Below, in pieces: positions 25,976 through 34,036 of a stretch of 64,000 bases of DNA. Under the pieces are notes generated by a model that ran no database searches, had not been told where the DNA came from, and was given only the letters and a program-made list of their open reading frames with translations. How positions within the stretch are numbered: the stretch's first letter is position 1; every line of letters starts with the position of its first letter. Made by a program: the position numbers and the translations under genes. Source of the stretch: Streptosporangium canum (GTDB lineage: Bacteria; Actinomycetota; Actinomycetes; Streptosporangiales; Streptosporangiaceae); assembly GCF_900113865.1 (NCBI RefSeq), contig NZ_FOQY01000004.1, forward strand, positions 186,001 through 250,000, read 5' to 3'.

Positions 25976-26217
25976 GCCTGATGGCCGGCGAGCCGAGCCG
26001 TAAGGGCGTCGTGGACCGGCACGACGACGCCGACCGCCGCCGCACCATCGTGAGCATCGCCGAGGCCAACCGGGCCTCGGCCGACGCCTGGCTCGCCCGA
26101 GGGGCCCAGGCGTGGCGGACGGCCCTCGAACCGCTGACCCACGAGCAGCGGGAGACGTCCGTCGAGACCCTCCGGGCGTACGAACGCGAGGCCGCCGCCG
26201 AGCACGGCGACGCCTGA
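25972..26217 (+). pseudogene. C-terminal fragment of a MarR-family regulator
   Basis: An 81-codon frame whose GTG overlaps the stop of the SUMF1-fold gene (GTGA). The residues match the wing and C-terminal dimerisation helices of MarR proteins (GVVDRHDDADRRRTIVSIAE, WLARGAQAWRTALEPLTHEQ, ETLRAYE), but the recognition helix and everything N-terminal are missing. An internal ATG at 25981 could also serve. It could be a decayed gene or a small dimerisation peptide that interferes with intact MarR proteins; decay is more likely. Confidence 0.65.
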
Positions 26218-26238
26218 GCGGCGCGACCCGGTCCGCGC

Positions 26239-26262
26239 CCGGTGGCAGGAAGCTGCCACCGG
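26239..26262. terminator. 10-bp perfect hairpin with GAAG tetraloop
   Basis: CCGGTGGCAG (26239-26248) pairs perfectly with CTGCCACCGG (26253-26262). It lies 21 bases after the MarR-fragment stop and 100 bases before the repeat-peptide gene, so it separates the two transcription units or acts in the leader of the second. Confidence 0.65.
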
Positions 26263-26363
26263 AGGGGAACTTGCTGACTCCGATCCGCCTGTTCCACGGA
26301 CCCCGGAAGGCGCAGAGTTGGTTGTACCGGAAGAGAACAACCACTCAGGAAAAGAGAAAAGAA

Positions 26364-26678
26364 ATGAAGAACTCCACCGCCTCCCCCGCCAATTTAAACG
26401 TCGCCGCCAAGATCTCGGCCGCGATTGTCTCGACCGCCATCGGATTCACCGCCCTCATCGGCGGCCAGGCCGTCTCGACCGTGGCCGGCACCACCTGGGA
26501 CTCGGCCTCGTCGGTCGTGGCGGGCACCACCTGGGACTCCACCGACGGCACCACCTGGGACTCGGCCTCGCTGCTCGCGGAGGGCACCACCTGGGACTCC
26601 GCGAGCACCGACGGCACCACCTGGGACTCCACGGACGGCACCACCTGGGACTCCGCGGCCGCCACCACGTCGCTCTGA
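26364..26678 (+). CDS. Small protein with six GTTWDS repeats, candidate secreted peptide or RiPP precursor
   Basis: A 104-residue protein. Residues 1-41 resemble a leader or signal peptide: polar start, Lys16, hydrophobic run AAIVSTAIGFTALIGGQAVS, then a small-residue site (STVA). The rest is six copies of GTTWDS at residues 42, 54, 62, 74, 84 and 92, joined by short Ala/Ser/Val or Thr-Asp linkers. There are no cysteines. Leu11 is a TTA codon (26394-26396), a sign of bldA-type control. A purine-rich AGGAAAAGAG stretch precedes the ATG. Codon use is otherwise typical of the genome. Thr-Thr-x-Asp repeats resemble side-chain-crosslinked (graspetide-type) cores, but no classical microviridin-type ligase is present. 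No family recognised; the function is open. Confidence 0.7.
   Translation: MKNSTASPANLNVAAKISAAIVSTAIGFTALIGGQAVSTVAGTTWDSASSVVAGTTWDSTDGTTWDSASLLAEGTTWDSASTDGTTWDSTDGTTWDSAAATTSL
26487..26653. repeat. Six direct repeats of a 17-bp unit
   Basis: GGCACCACCTGGGACTC occurs at 26487, 26523, 26547, 26583, 26613 and 26637, with spacings of 36, 24, 36, 30 and 24 bp (all multiples of 6). All copies are in frame and encode the GTTWDS motif of the small protein. Confidence 0.95.
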
Positions 26679-27468
26679 GAAACCCCGGAGAACCGGCCCG
26701 GAAGCAAATAAGATAATCAACGTAATACGGCCGAAGAAACAGAGCGGAAAACCTCACAGGAACCGCCCGGACCACCGGCCCGAAGATTCACCGACAATCC
26801 CCCTCCCGCCGGACGACGGCGAAGAAAGCTCGGAGCGACCGACGGACACCTCGGCACCCGGGCGACCGCCGGCAAGGACACGACCGGCACCCCGAACCGC
26901 GTGAAGACGACCGCGGCTCCCCCTCCGGAGACCAGCCGCCGAACCGGCGCTGCACGGCACCGCGGCCGACGGCAACCGGCGCTCCCACGACACCACCGAC
27001 GGCAACCGGCGCCCCGCGCCGCCACCGGCCGGACAGCGGGCGGATCGCCGTCGAGCTCCCCCTGAACCCCGCGCGAGCGGTCCAGCCGCCACGCCGCCGG
27101 AGCCGCCGGGGGACGGCGAGTCCTTCGTCCGGAAGACGCGGATCCAGTTGCCTCCCGGGTCGACGACGGTGAACCCCATGGCATCGCCGGTGTTCTTCCG
27201 CTTCCGCGGCCGTGTGATCCGCGGGACGCCGGAGAGCACGGCCCGGATGAGCACTGGCCGGCGTGCGCGGTGCCGGGCCTGGCGGCGGCCCCGTCGGCGG
27301 CGGAGTGGCCCGAGCCACCCGGCCGGGAGGCGATCCCGGACCTCCTCGGCGGCGGTCCCGCCAGGTGATCTTTCCGGCCATCGTGGACGGCCCCTGAAGT
27401 GCGAAAGACCTTTTTTTGGGAAAAGGGTGATGAATCCGGACGAAACAACAGGCTTCTGAGGTGGTCAA
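26679..27468. other. 790-bp gap with decayed sequence between repeat-peptide and ligase genes
   Basis: No intact gene is supported. The stretch contains a VOC-family remnant on the minus strand, a 17-bp direct repeat (CCGACGGCAACCGGCGC at 26966 and 26996), a T-run with CCTTTT/AAAAGG arms at 27409-27426, and a nine-codon frame MNPDETTGF at 27430-27459 that ends 9 bases before the ligase ATG and could be a leader peptide. Confidence 0.5.
27120..27254 (-). pseudogene. C-terminal remnant of a VOC/bleomycin-resistance-type protein
   Basis: About 45 codons with the closing signature of VOC-fold resistance-type proteins (SGVPRITRPRKRKN, GFTVVDPGGNWIRVFR). The frame then runs on into unrelated Gly/Ser/Arg-rich sequence without a stop, and the N-terminal half cannot be found in frame upstream. 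This is a decayed gene. Confidence 0.6.
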
Positions 27469-29985
27469 ATGGCGGGTCTCGCGGGACCGATCGCGGTAGG
27501 CGTCGAAGAGGAGTTCCACGTCGTCGACGTCGACACCCGGCGCCTCGTCCCCCGGGCCGGCGTGCTGCTGGACCAGTTACCGGCGGATCGGTTCACCCAC
27601 GAGCTGCAGCGTTCGGTGGTGGAGGCCAACAGCAGGCCCTTCATCCGGCTGGAGGACCTCGGGCACGACCTGACCGCGCTGCGGCGCACGGTGATCCAGG
27701 CGGCGGACGGGCTGGGCCTGGGGATCGTGGCGGCCGGAAGCGTGCCGCTGGTGGACCTGGAGGCGCTGAAGATCTCCCCGGACCCGCGCTACGAGCAGAT
27801 GCTCGCCGACTATCAGCTGCTCACCCGCGAGCAGCTGATCTGCGGGACCCAGGTGCACGCCGAGGTCGACAACCGCGACCTGGCCGTCGCCGTCGCCCAC
27901 CGCCTGGCTCCCTGGCTGCCTCCGCTGCTCGCCCTGAGCTCCAGCTCGCCGTACTGGCTGGGGTCCGACACCGGATACGCCAGCTACCGCCCGCTCATCT
28001 GGCAGCGCTGGCCGACCGCCGGGCCCGTCGCGAGGTTCGAGTCGGCCGCGGAGTACGACCAGGTGGTCGGCGATCTCGTGCGGTCGGGCGTGATCACCGA
28101 CCCCGGCATGATCTACTTCGACATCCGGCCCTCGGCGCACGTCCCCACCGTCGAGCTGCGGATCTGCGACGCCTGCCCCCGCGTGAGCGACATCGTGCTG
28201 ATAGCCGGGCTGTTCCGGGCCCTGGTGGCCCGGGAGCTGGAAGCGGTCCAGCGCGGGCCCGACCGCTCGGTCCGGCTGGAGATGGTACGCGCCGCGACCT
28301 GGCGGGCGGCGCGTTCCGGGCTGGAGGGCGACCTCGTCGACCCGGTCGAGGGCGTGCCGGGCCCGGCCGCCGAGGTGATCGGGCGGATGGTGGACGGCCT
28401 GCGGCCGCAGCTGGAGGAGTCCGGCGACTGGGAGCTCGTCACCTCCCTGGCCCGGCAGGCACTGGGACGGGGAAGCTCCTCGGCCCGCCAGCGGAGGGCG
28501 TTCGTCCGCGGCGGCCGGCTGGCGGACGTGGTCGACCTCGTCATCGCCGAGACGCGCTCCGAGGAGTGGGAGGCCGCCTTCGGCGGGCCGACGCCGCGGA
28601 TGCGCACCAGCCTGCTCGACGGCTACGACGCCCCCGGCGACGAGGCGATCATCGAGGGCACGGTGCGTGAGCCCTACCAGCCGGTCCTGCGGACCCTCGA
28701 CCGCCTGGGCCCCGACGGCCTGCGCGACAGGGAGCAGCGGCGCGACCGCTACCAGCGCCGCAACGACATGACCTTCCAGGTGGAGGGCGAGGACGAGAGC
28801 CGGATCTTCCCCTTCGACCTGGTCCCGCGGCTGGTCCCGCCCGGCGAGTGGGCCGAGATCCAGCGGGCGCTGCCCCAGCGGGTACGCGCGCTGGAGGCGT
28901 TCCTGCACGATGTGTACGGCGGGCGCCAGATCATCGAGGACGGCGTGCTCCCCGCCTGGGTGGTCGACGAGTCGCCCGGCTACCGGGGGTCCGGGCGGCG
29001 GATACCGCCCGGCACCGTACGCTGCGCCGTGGCCGGGCTGGACCTGGTCCGCGACGACGTCGGCCGGTGGGCGGTGCTGGAGGACAACCTCCGGGTGCCC
29101 TCCGGCATCGGGTACGCCGTGGCCAACCGGCGCCTGATGGCCGAGGTGCTGCCCGAGCTCGTCCCCGGCCCGGGGTTCGCCGACCCGCAGGAGGGCCTGC
29201 GGGTGCTGCGGGAGGCCCTGCTGGCGGCGGCGGGTACGGGCGACCCGCGGACCATCGCCGTGGTCTCCGGGGGGCCGGACGACTCCGCCCACTACGAGCA
29301 CCGGATGCTCGCCGAGGAGATGGGGGCGGTCCTGGCCGGTCCGGCCGACCTGACCGTCAGGAACGGGCACGTCGAGGCCGCCGGCCGCCGGATCGACGTG
29401 ATCTACCGCCGGATCGACGAGAACGACCTGCTCGCGGGCCCGGCCGGGCAGGAGATCCTGGAGGCCGCCGAACGCTCCGCGGTCGTCCTGGCCAACGCGC
29501 CGGGCAACGGGGTCGCCGACGACAAATGCCTGTACCGGTACGTGCCCCGCCTCATCGAGTACTACCTGGGCGAGCGGCCGCTCATCGACAACGTCACCAC
29601 CTACCTGTGCCGGGACGACGGCGACCGCGAGCAGGTGCTGGACCGGCTGGCCGAGCTGGTCGTCAAGCCGGTGGACGGATTCGGCGGGCAGGGGGTGGTC
29701 GTCGGCCCCGACGCCTCCCCCGGGGAGCTCCGCGAGGCCCGGGACAGGATCCTCGCCTCGCCCGACCGGTGGGTCGCCCAGGAGACGGTCCGGCTGTCGA
29801 CCCATCCGGCCTTCGACGGGCGGCGGCTGAGCCCGCGCGTCGTCGACCTGCGGGCATTCGTCTGCCTGGGAGAGACGGCGGTGGTGCCCGCCGCGGCGCT
29901 GACCCGCGTCGCGCCGGCCGACAGCATGATCGTCAATTCCTCCCAGGGTGGGGGTTCCAAGGACACGTGGCTTCCGAGGGGATAA
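27469..29985 (+). CDS. GCS2 (YbdK-type) carboxylate-amine ligase fused to circularly permuted type 2 ATP-grasp domain
   Basis: An 838-residue fusion. Residues about 8-385 are a glutamate-cysteine-ligase-2/YbdK domain (GVEEEFHVVD, CGTQVHAEV, SSPYWLGSDTGYASYRP, HVPTVELRICDACP). Residues about 430-835 are a CP type 2 ATP-grasp domain (VLEDNLRVPSGIGYAVANRR, YRRIDENDLL, LANAPGNGVADDKCLYRYVP, VVKPVDGFGGQGVVVGP, SSQGGGSKDTW). Both domains join a carboxylate to an amine with ATP, so the protein may make two successive amide bonds; the substrate is unknown. GAGGTGG precedes the ATG. Leu37 is a TTA codon (27577-27579). It starts a three-gene unit with the amidotransferase and S9 peptidase genes. Confidence 0.88.
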   Translation: MAGLAGPIAVGVEEEFHVVDVDTRRLVPRAGVLLDQLPADRFTHELQRSVVEANSRPFIRLEDLGHDLTALRRTVIQAADGLGLGIVAAGSVPLVDLEALKISPDPRYEQMLADYQLLTREQLICGTQVHAEVDNRDLAVAVAHRLAPWLPPLLALSSSSPYWLGSDTGYASYRPLIWQRWPTAGPVARFESAAEYDQVVGDLVRSGVITDPGMIYFDIRPSAHVPTVELRICDACPRVSDIVLIAGLFRALVARELEAVQRGPDRSVRLEMVRAATWRAARSGLEGDLVDPVEGVPGPAAEVIGRMVDGLRPQLEESGDWELVTSLARQALGRGSSSARQRRAFVRGGRLADVVDLVIAETRSEEWEAAFGGPTPRMRTSLLDGYDAPGDEAIIEGTVREPYQPVLRTLDRLGPDGLRDREQRRDRYQRRNDMTFQVEGEDESRIFPFDLVPRLVPPGEWAEIQRALPQRVRALEAFLHDVYGGRQIIEDGVLPAWVVDESPGYRGSGRRIPPGTVRCAVAGLDLVRDDVGRWAVLEDNLRVPSGIGYAVANRRLMAEVLPELVPGPGFADPQEGLRVLREALLAAAGTGDPRTIAVVSGGPDDSAHYEHRMLAEEMGAVLAGPADLTVRNGHVEAAGRRIDVIYRRIDENDLLAGPAGQEILEAAERSAVVLANAPGNGVADDKCLYRYVPRLIEYYLGERPLIDNVTTYLCRDDGDREQVLDRLAELVVKPVDGFGGQGVVVGPDASPGELREARDRILASPDRWVAQETVRLSTHPAFDGRRLSPRVVDLRAFVCLGETAVVPAAALTRVAPADSMIVNSSQGGGSKDTWLPRG

Positions 29986-29988
29986 CCG

Positions 29989-31779
29989 ATGTGCGGACTG
30001 AGTGGTGAGATCCGGTTCGACGGGCGCGCGGCCGACGTCGGCGCCGTGGGCCGGATGACCGACGCGATGCACGACCGAGGTCCGGACGGATCGGGCCTGT
30101 GGTCGCTGGGGCCGGTCGCCCTGGGCCACCGGCGCCTGAAGATCATCGACCTGTCCGACAGGGCCGCCCAGCCGATGGTGGACAGCGCCCTCGGCCTGAC
30201 GGGGGTGTTCAACGGCTGCCTGTACAACTACCGGGAGCTGCGCGAGGAACTGCGGGGCGAGGGGTACCGCTTCTTCTCCACCTCCGACACCGAGGTGCTG
30301 GTGAAGGCCTTCCACCGCTGGGGGCCGGAGTGCGTCGAGCACTTCACGGGCATGTTCGCCTTCGCGGTCTTCGAGCGGGACACCGGCCGGTTGACGCTCG
30401 GCCGGGACCGGCTGGGCATCAAGCCGATGTACGTCGCCCAGGACGCCGCGCGGCTCCGTTTCGCCTCGTCACTGCCCGCGCTGCTCGCGGGCGGAGGGGT
30501 GGGCACCGACATCGACCGGGTGGCCCTGCACCACTACATGACCTTCCACTCGGTGGTGCCGGCCGAACGGACGATCCTCACCGGCGTGCGGAAGCTCCCC
30601 CCGGCGACCGTACGCACCGTCGAGGCCGGCGGCACGGTCACCGACCACTGCTACTGGCGGCCGCCCCACACCCGGTCGGCCCTGCCCGAGTACGCCGGGC
30701 TGACCTCCGACGAGTGGAACGAGGCCGTGCTCGACCGGCTGCGCGTGGCCGTACGCAGGCGCATGGTCGCGGACGTGCCGGTGGGCGTGCTGCTCTCCGG
30801 CGGCCTGGACTCCAGCATGATCGTCGCGTTGCTGGCCGAGGAGGGACAGGAGGGGCTGTCGACCTTCAGCATCGGCTTCCACGCCGCGGGCGGCGAGTCG
30901 GGGGACGAGTTCGCCTACTCCGACCTGGTCGCCAGGCATTTCGGCACCGACCACCACCGCATCCTCGTCGACGACACGCGCCTGCTGCCCGCCCTGGAGC
31001 GGGCGGTGGGGGCGATGAGCGAGCCGATGGTGAGCCATGACTGCGTCGCCTTCCACCTGCTGTCGGAGGAGGTCTCCCGGCACGTCAAGGTCGTGCAGTC
31101 CGGCCAGGGCGCCGACGAGGTGTTCGCCGGCTACAGCTGGTACCCGCCGATGGCCGGCCTGCCGCGCGAGGAGGCCGCCGGCACGTACGCCAGGGAGTTC
31201 TTCGACCGGCCGCACGGGGCGCTGGCCGAGGTCCTGGCGCCGGACTACCTGACGGACGAGGACGTCAGCGGCGAGTTCGTCCGGCGCCACCTCGCGATGC
31301 CCGGCGCCGACACCGCGCTCGACGCGGTGCTCCGCCTGGACACCTCCGTCATGCTCGTCGACGATCCGGTCAAGCGCGTGGACAACATGACGATGGCCTA
31401 CGGGCTGGAGGCCCGGACCCCGTTCCTCGACCACGAGCTGGTCGAGCTGGCGGCCGCCTGCCCTCCCGAGCTCAAGCTCGCCTCGGGCGGCAAGGGCGTG
31501 CTGAAGGACGCCTCCCGCAAGCTGCTGCCCGCCGAGGTCATCGACCGGCCCAAGGGCTACTTCCCGGTCCCCGCCATCCGGCACATCCACGGGCCGTTCC
31601 TGGAGCTCGTCCGCGACGCGCTGACCGGACAGGCAGCGCGGTCCCGCGGCCTGTTCAACCGGCCGTACGTGGACAGGCTCCTCGCCGCGCCCGACGAGCA
31701 CCGGACGACCCTGGGGGCCAACGCGCTGTGGCAGCTCGGACTCCTGGAGCTGTGGCTGCAGGCCCAGGGAGTCCGATGA
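29989..31779 (+). CDS. Asparagine-synthase-type amidotransferase (AsnO/N-acetylglutaminylglutamine amidotransferase-like)
   Basis: A 596-residue protein. The N-terminal class II glutaminase domain has the nucleophile Cys2 (MCGLSGEIRF), HRRLKIIDLS, FNGCLYNYRELREEL and DRLGIKPMY. The C-terminal synthetase domain has the PP-loop SGGLDS (270-275), SGQGADEVFAGY and NMTMAYGLEARTPFLDHELVE. The overall sequence resembles the AsnO-type enzymes that amidate a dipeptide in NAGGN osmolyte synthesis more than housekeeping AsnB; this is a judgement from memory. It starts 3 bases after the ligase fusion stop and overlaps the peptidase start (ATGA), so the three are one operon. Confidence 0.85.
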   Translation: MCGLSGEIRFDGRAADVGAVGRMTDAMHDRGPDGSGLWSLGPVALGHRRLKIIDLSDRAAQPMVDSALGLTGVFNGCLYNYRELREELRGEGYRFFSTSDTEVLVKAFHRWGPECVEHFTGMFAFAVFERDTGRLTLGRDRLGIKPMYVAQDAARLRFASSLPALLAGGGVGTDIDRVALHHYMTFHSVVPAERTILTGVRKLPPATVRTVEAGGTVTDHCYWRPPHTRSALPEYAGLTSDEWNEAVLDRLRVAVRRRMVADVPVGVLLSGGLDSSMIVALLAEEGQEGLSTFSIGFHAAGGESGDEFAYSDLVARHFGTDHHRILVDDTRLLPALERAVGAMSEPMVSHDCVAFHLLSEEVSRHVKVVQSGQGADEVFAGYSWYPPMAGLPREEAAGTYAREFFDRPHGALAEVLAPDYLTDEDVSGEFVRRHLAMPGADTALDAVLRLDTSVMLVDDPVKRVDNMTMAYGLEARTPFLDHELVELAAACPPELKLASGGKGVLKDASRKLLPAEVIDRPKGYFPVPAIRHIHGPFLELVRDALTGQAARSRGLFNRPYVDRLLAAPDEHRTTLGANALWQLGLLELWLQAQGVR

Positions 31780-33638
31780 CGGAGATCCTCGGCGCCCGTC
31801 CCCACCCCGCGGTCGATCCGGGCCTCGCCGCCTGGAGTTGCTGGACGCCCGCCCTGGCGCCCGACGCGGGCGCCGTCGCCTTCGTCTGCGACCGGGACGG
31901 CTCGCCGCGCGTCTGGATCCAGCCCCTCGGGCGGGAGGCGGAGGCGTGGCCGGTCGACACCGGCCCGGAGCCCGTCGCCGACGTGAGCTGGTCTCCCGAC
32001 GCCGGGCGGCTGGCCGTACTCCTCGTGCCGGGCGGCGGAGAGCACACGCAGGTCTGGACGGTCCGGCCCGACGGCGGCGACCTGCGCCCGCTGGCCTCCC
32101 CCGCGGGCGGGTCGGCCTCGTTCGTGCGCTGGACCGGGCGGGGCGCGGTCCTCCTGGTCGCCGAGGTCTCCGCGGCGGGCCGGACGGAGGCGGTGCTGAT
32201 CGACGCGGACACCGGCGGCCGGGAGGTCGTGGCGGCGGGGTCGCTGACGCACCCGGTGGCGATGAGCCGCGACCAGGGACGGCTGCTGCTGCGGCGCGGC
32301 CCGCGCGGCGTCCGGCGGATGTACGTGGCGGACCTCCCCACGGGCCCTCCCGCCGGTCTTCGAGGCGGGGCCGGGAACGGCCTGCCGGGCGGCGGGGAGC
32401 GGCCGCTGCTGGCGGGGCTGCCCGGCTCCACCGACCACGGCGCGCTCTCCCCCGACGGGATGACCGCCTATTTGCTGTCCGACGCCGGCCGCGACCGGGC
32501 CGCGCTGATCGCGGTGGGCATGGACGGCGAGGCGGTCGTGCTGGCCGAGCGCCCGGACGCCGAGCTGGACCGGTTCGCGCTGAGCGCCGACGGCCGCCGC
32601 GCCGTCCTGCTCTGGAACGTCCGCGGCCGCTCCGAGCTGGAGGTGCTGGAGACCGGCACCGGCGCGGTGCGCCCGCTCCCCCCTCCTCCGGCCGAGGTGG
32701 TGTCCTCGATCAGGATGTCCCTGGACGGCGGCCGGGCCGTGCTGGCGGCCGAGGGGCCCGGCCACCCCTCCCACGTGCTGCTGTGCGATCTGGCGACCGG
32801 CGGCTACCGGCGGGTCGCGGGGGCCGGCCCGCTCGGCGCGCCGGCCGGGGCGGAGCCGGTGCGCTTGCGGGCGCGTGACGGCCTGGAGCTGACCGGCTGG
32901 CTCTACCGGGTCCCGGGCGTCCAGGCCCCGGCGCCCTTCGTCGTCTACCTGCACGGCGGGCCGGAGAGCCAGGCGCGTCCCACCTTCACCCCGCTGTTCC
33001 AGGACCTGCTGGCCGCCGGGATCGGGGTGTTCGCACCGAACGTGCGCGGGTCGAGCGGGTTCGGGCGGGCCTTCCGCGACGCCGACAACCACGCGCTCCG
33101 CTTCCGCGCGATCGACGACGTCGCCGACTGCGCCTCGGAGCTGGTGCGGCTGGGGGCCGCCGATCCGGCCCGGATCGCCTGCATGGGACGGTCGTACGGC
33201 GGTTACCTGACACTCGCCGCCCTCGTCACCCACCCGGACCTCTTCCGGGCCGGGGTGGACGTCTGCGGGATGGCCGACTTCGCGACCTTCTACGCGCGGA
33301 CCGAGCCGTGGATCGCCGCGGCGGCCGTCAGCGAGTACGGCCATCCCACCGCCGACCGGGACCTGCTGCGGGCCCTGTCGCCCCTGCACTCCTTCGACCG
33401 GCTGACCGCGCCGCTGCTGGTCGTGCACGGCGCCCAGGACACCAACGTGCCGGTATACGAGGCCGAACAGGTGCTCCAGGCGGCGCGGGCCCGCGAGGTG
33501 CCCTGCGACTTCCTGCTGTTCGACGACGAGGGGCACGAGATCCGGCGGAGCGCCAACCGGGTGTCCTTCGTCAGGAACGTCGTCGGGTGGCTCGGACGGC
33601 ACCTGACCGCCCCCGCCCCGCCGCGTCGATCCGCCTGA
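31776..33638 (+). CDS. S9 family (prolyl oligopeptidase/acylaminoacyl-peptidase-type) peptidase
   Basis: A 620-residue serine peptidase: an N-terminal beta-propeller (about 1-350) and a C-terminal alpha/beta-hydrolase with GRSYGGY (Ser473), the Asp of HGAQDTNVPV (Asp555) and the His of DDEGHE (His587). No signal peptide, so it is cytoplasmic. The ATG overlaps the amidotransferase stop by 4 bases. Such peptidases cleave short peptides. In this unit it could recycle the amide product, as peptidases do in NAGGN-type trios, or process a small peptide. Confidence 0.9.
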   Translation: MTEILGARPHPAVDPGLAAWSCWTPALAPDAGAVAFVCDRDGSPRVWIQPLGREAEAWPVDTGPEPVADVSWSPDAGRLAVLLVPGGGEHTQVWTVRPDGGDLRPLASPAGGSASFVRWTGRGAVLLVAEVSAAGRTEAVLIDADTGGREVVAAGSLTHPVAMSRDQGRLLLRRGPRGVRRMYVADLPTGPPAGLRGGAGNGLPGGGERPLLAGLPGSTDHGALSPDGMTAYLLSDAGRDRAALIAVGMDGEAVVLAERPDAELDRFALSADGRRAVLLWNVRGRSELEVLETGTGAVRPLPPPPAEVVSSIRMSLDGGRAVLAAEGPGHPSHVLLCDLATGGYRRVAGAGPLGAPAGAEPVRLRARDGLELTGWLYRVPGVQAPAPFVVYLHGGPESQARPTFTPLFQDLLAAGIGVFAPNVRGSSGFGRAFRDADNHALRFRAIDDVADCASELVRLGAADPARIACMGRSYGGYLTLAALVTHPDLFRAGVDVCGMADFATFYARTEPWIAAAAVSEYGHPTADRDLLRALSPLHSFDRLTAPLLVVHGAQDTNVPVYEAEQVLQAARAREVPCDFLLFDDEGHEIRRSANRVSFVRNVVGWLGRHLTAPAPPRRSA

Positions 33639-34036
33639 CCGGCGGGAACGGTGCGGCCTCCGTGCTCACACCGCCGTTTCCGAATCGGTGAGGTCAATGG
33701 TTTTCCCGGCTGAACGCGCTCCCGGCTTTTCCCTGGAGAAGAAACCGGGGAAACACCCTGTCAGGTATGCGCATCGATATTCGGACACCGGGCAACCGGC
33801 TCCGCCTTTTGAACGGCAAGAAACAGGCCGAAATATCGAATACGACATGTTCCGCCGGACGGCGCCGGCACTTCGAATTACGGAGCCATCCCATTCGGAA
33901 CCCCTGGACCTTGATATGTTGACGAAATCATAAAAGGCCTGGAAGCTTGAACGACGGACACGTCAGACCACCCGTTCGGGAAAAACGCGATGCCGCCGTT
34001 CCGCTCCTACGCCGGCGCGACCTCACCGGAGGTGAC
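33639..34036. other. 398-bp AT-richer intergenic region with inverted repeats
   Basis: No gene is supported. Base composition is noticeably lower in GC than the flanks. TCGATATT near 33774 pairs with AATATCGA near 33832, and GGTTTTCCCGG near 33698 nearly pairs with CCGGGGAAAC near 33745, so the transcript could fold into a structured leader. A 78-codon frame starts at 33697 with a good GAGG but poor codon use. This is probably the promoter and leader of the second ligase gene. Confidence 0.45.

Noticed and set aside
26487..26653. 17-bp repeats considered as a CRISPR or non-coding repeat array
   Set aside because: Spacings are multiples of three, the units stay in one frame and encode a regular protein repeat after a leader-like segment.
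26364..29985. Calling the locus a classical graspetide cluster
   Set aside because: The ATP-grasp domain is the circularly permuted type 2 fused to GCS2, not a microviridin-type RimK-like ligase, and a 790-bp decayed gap separates it from the peptide gene.
33697..33933. 78-codon frame with a GAGG ribosome-binding site in the gap before the second GCS2 gene
   Set aside because: Third-position GC is far below the genes around it and no homology is recognised; more likely regulatory sequence.
33639..34036. c-di-AMP (ydaO-type) riboswitch
   Set aside because: The conserved purine-rich core segments of that class were not found in order; only generic inverted repeats are present.
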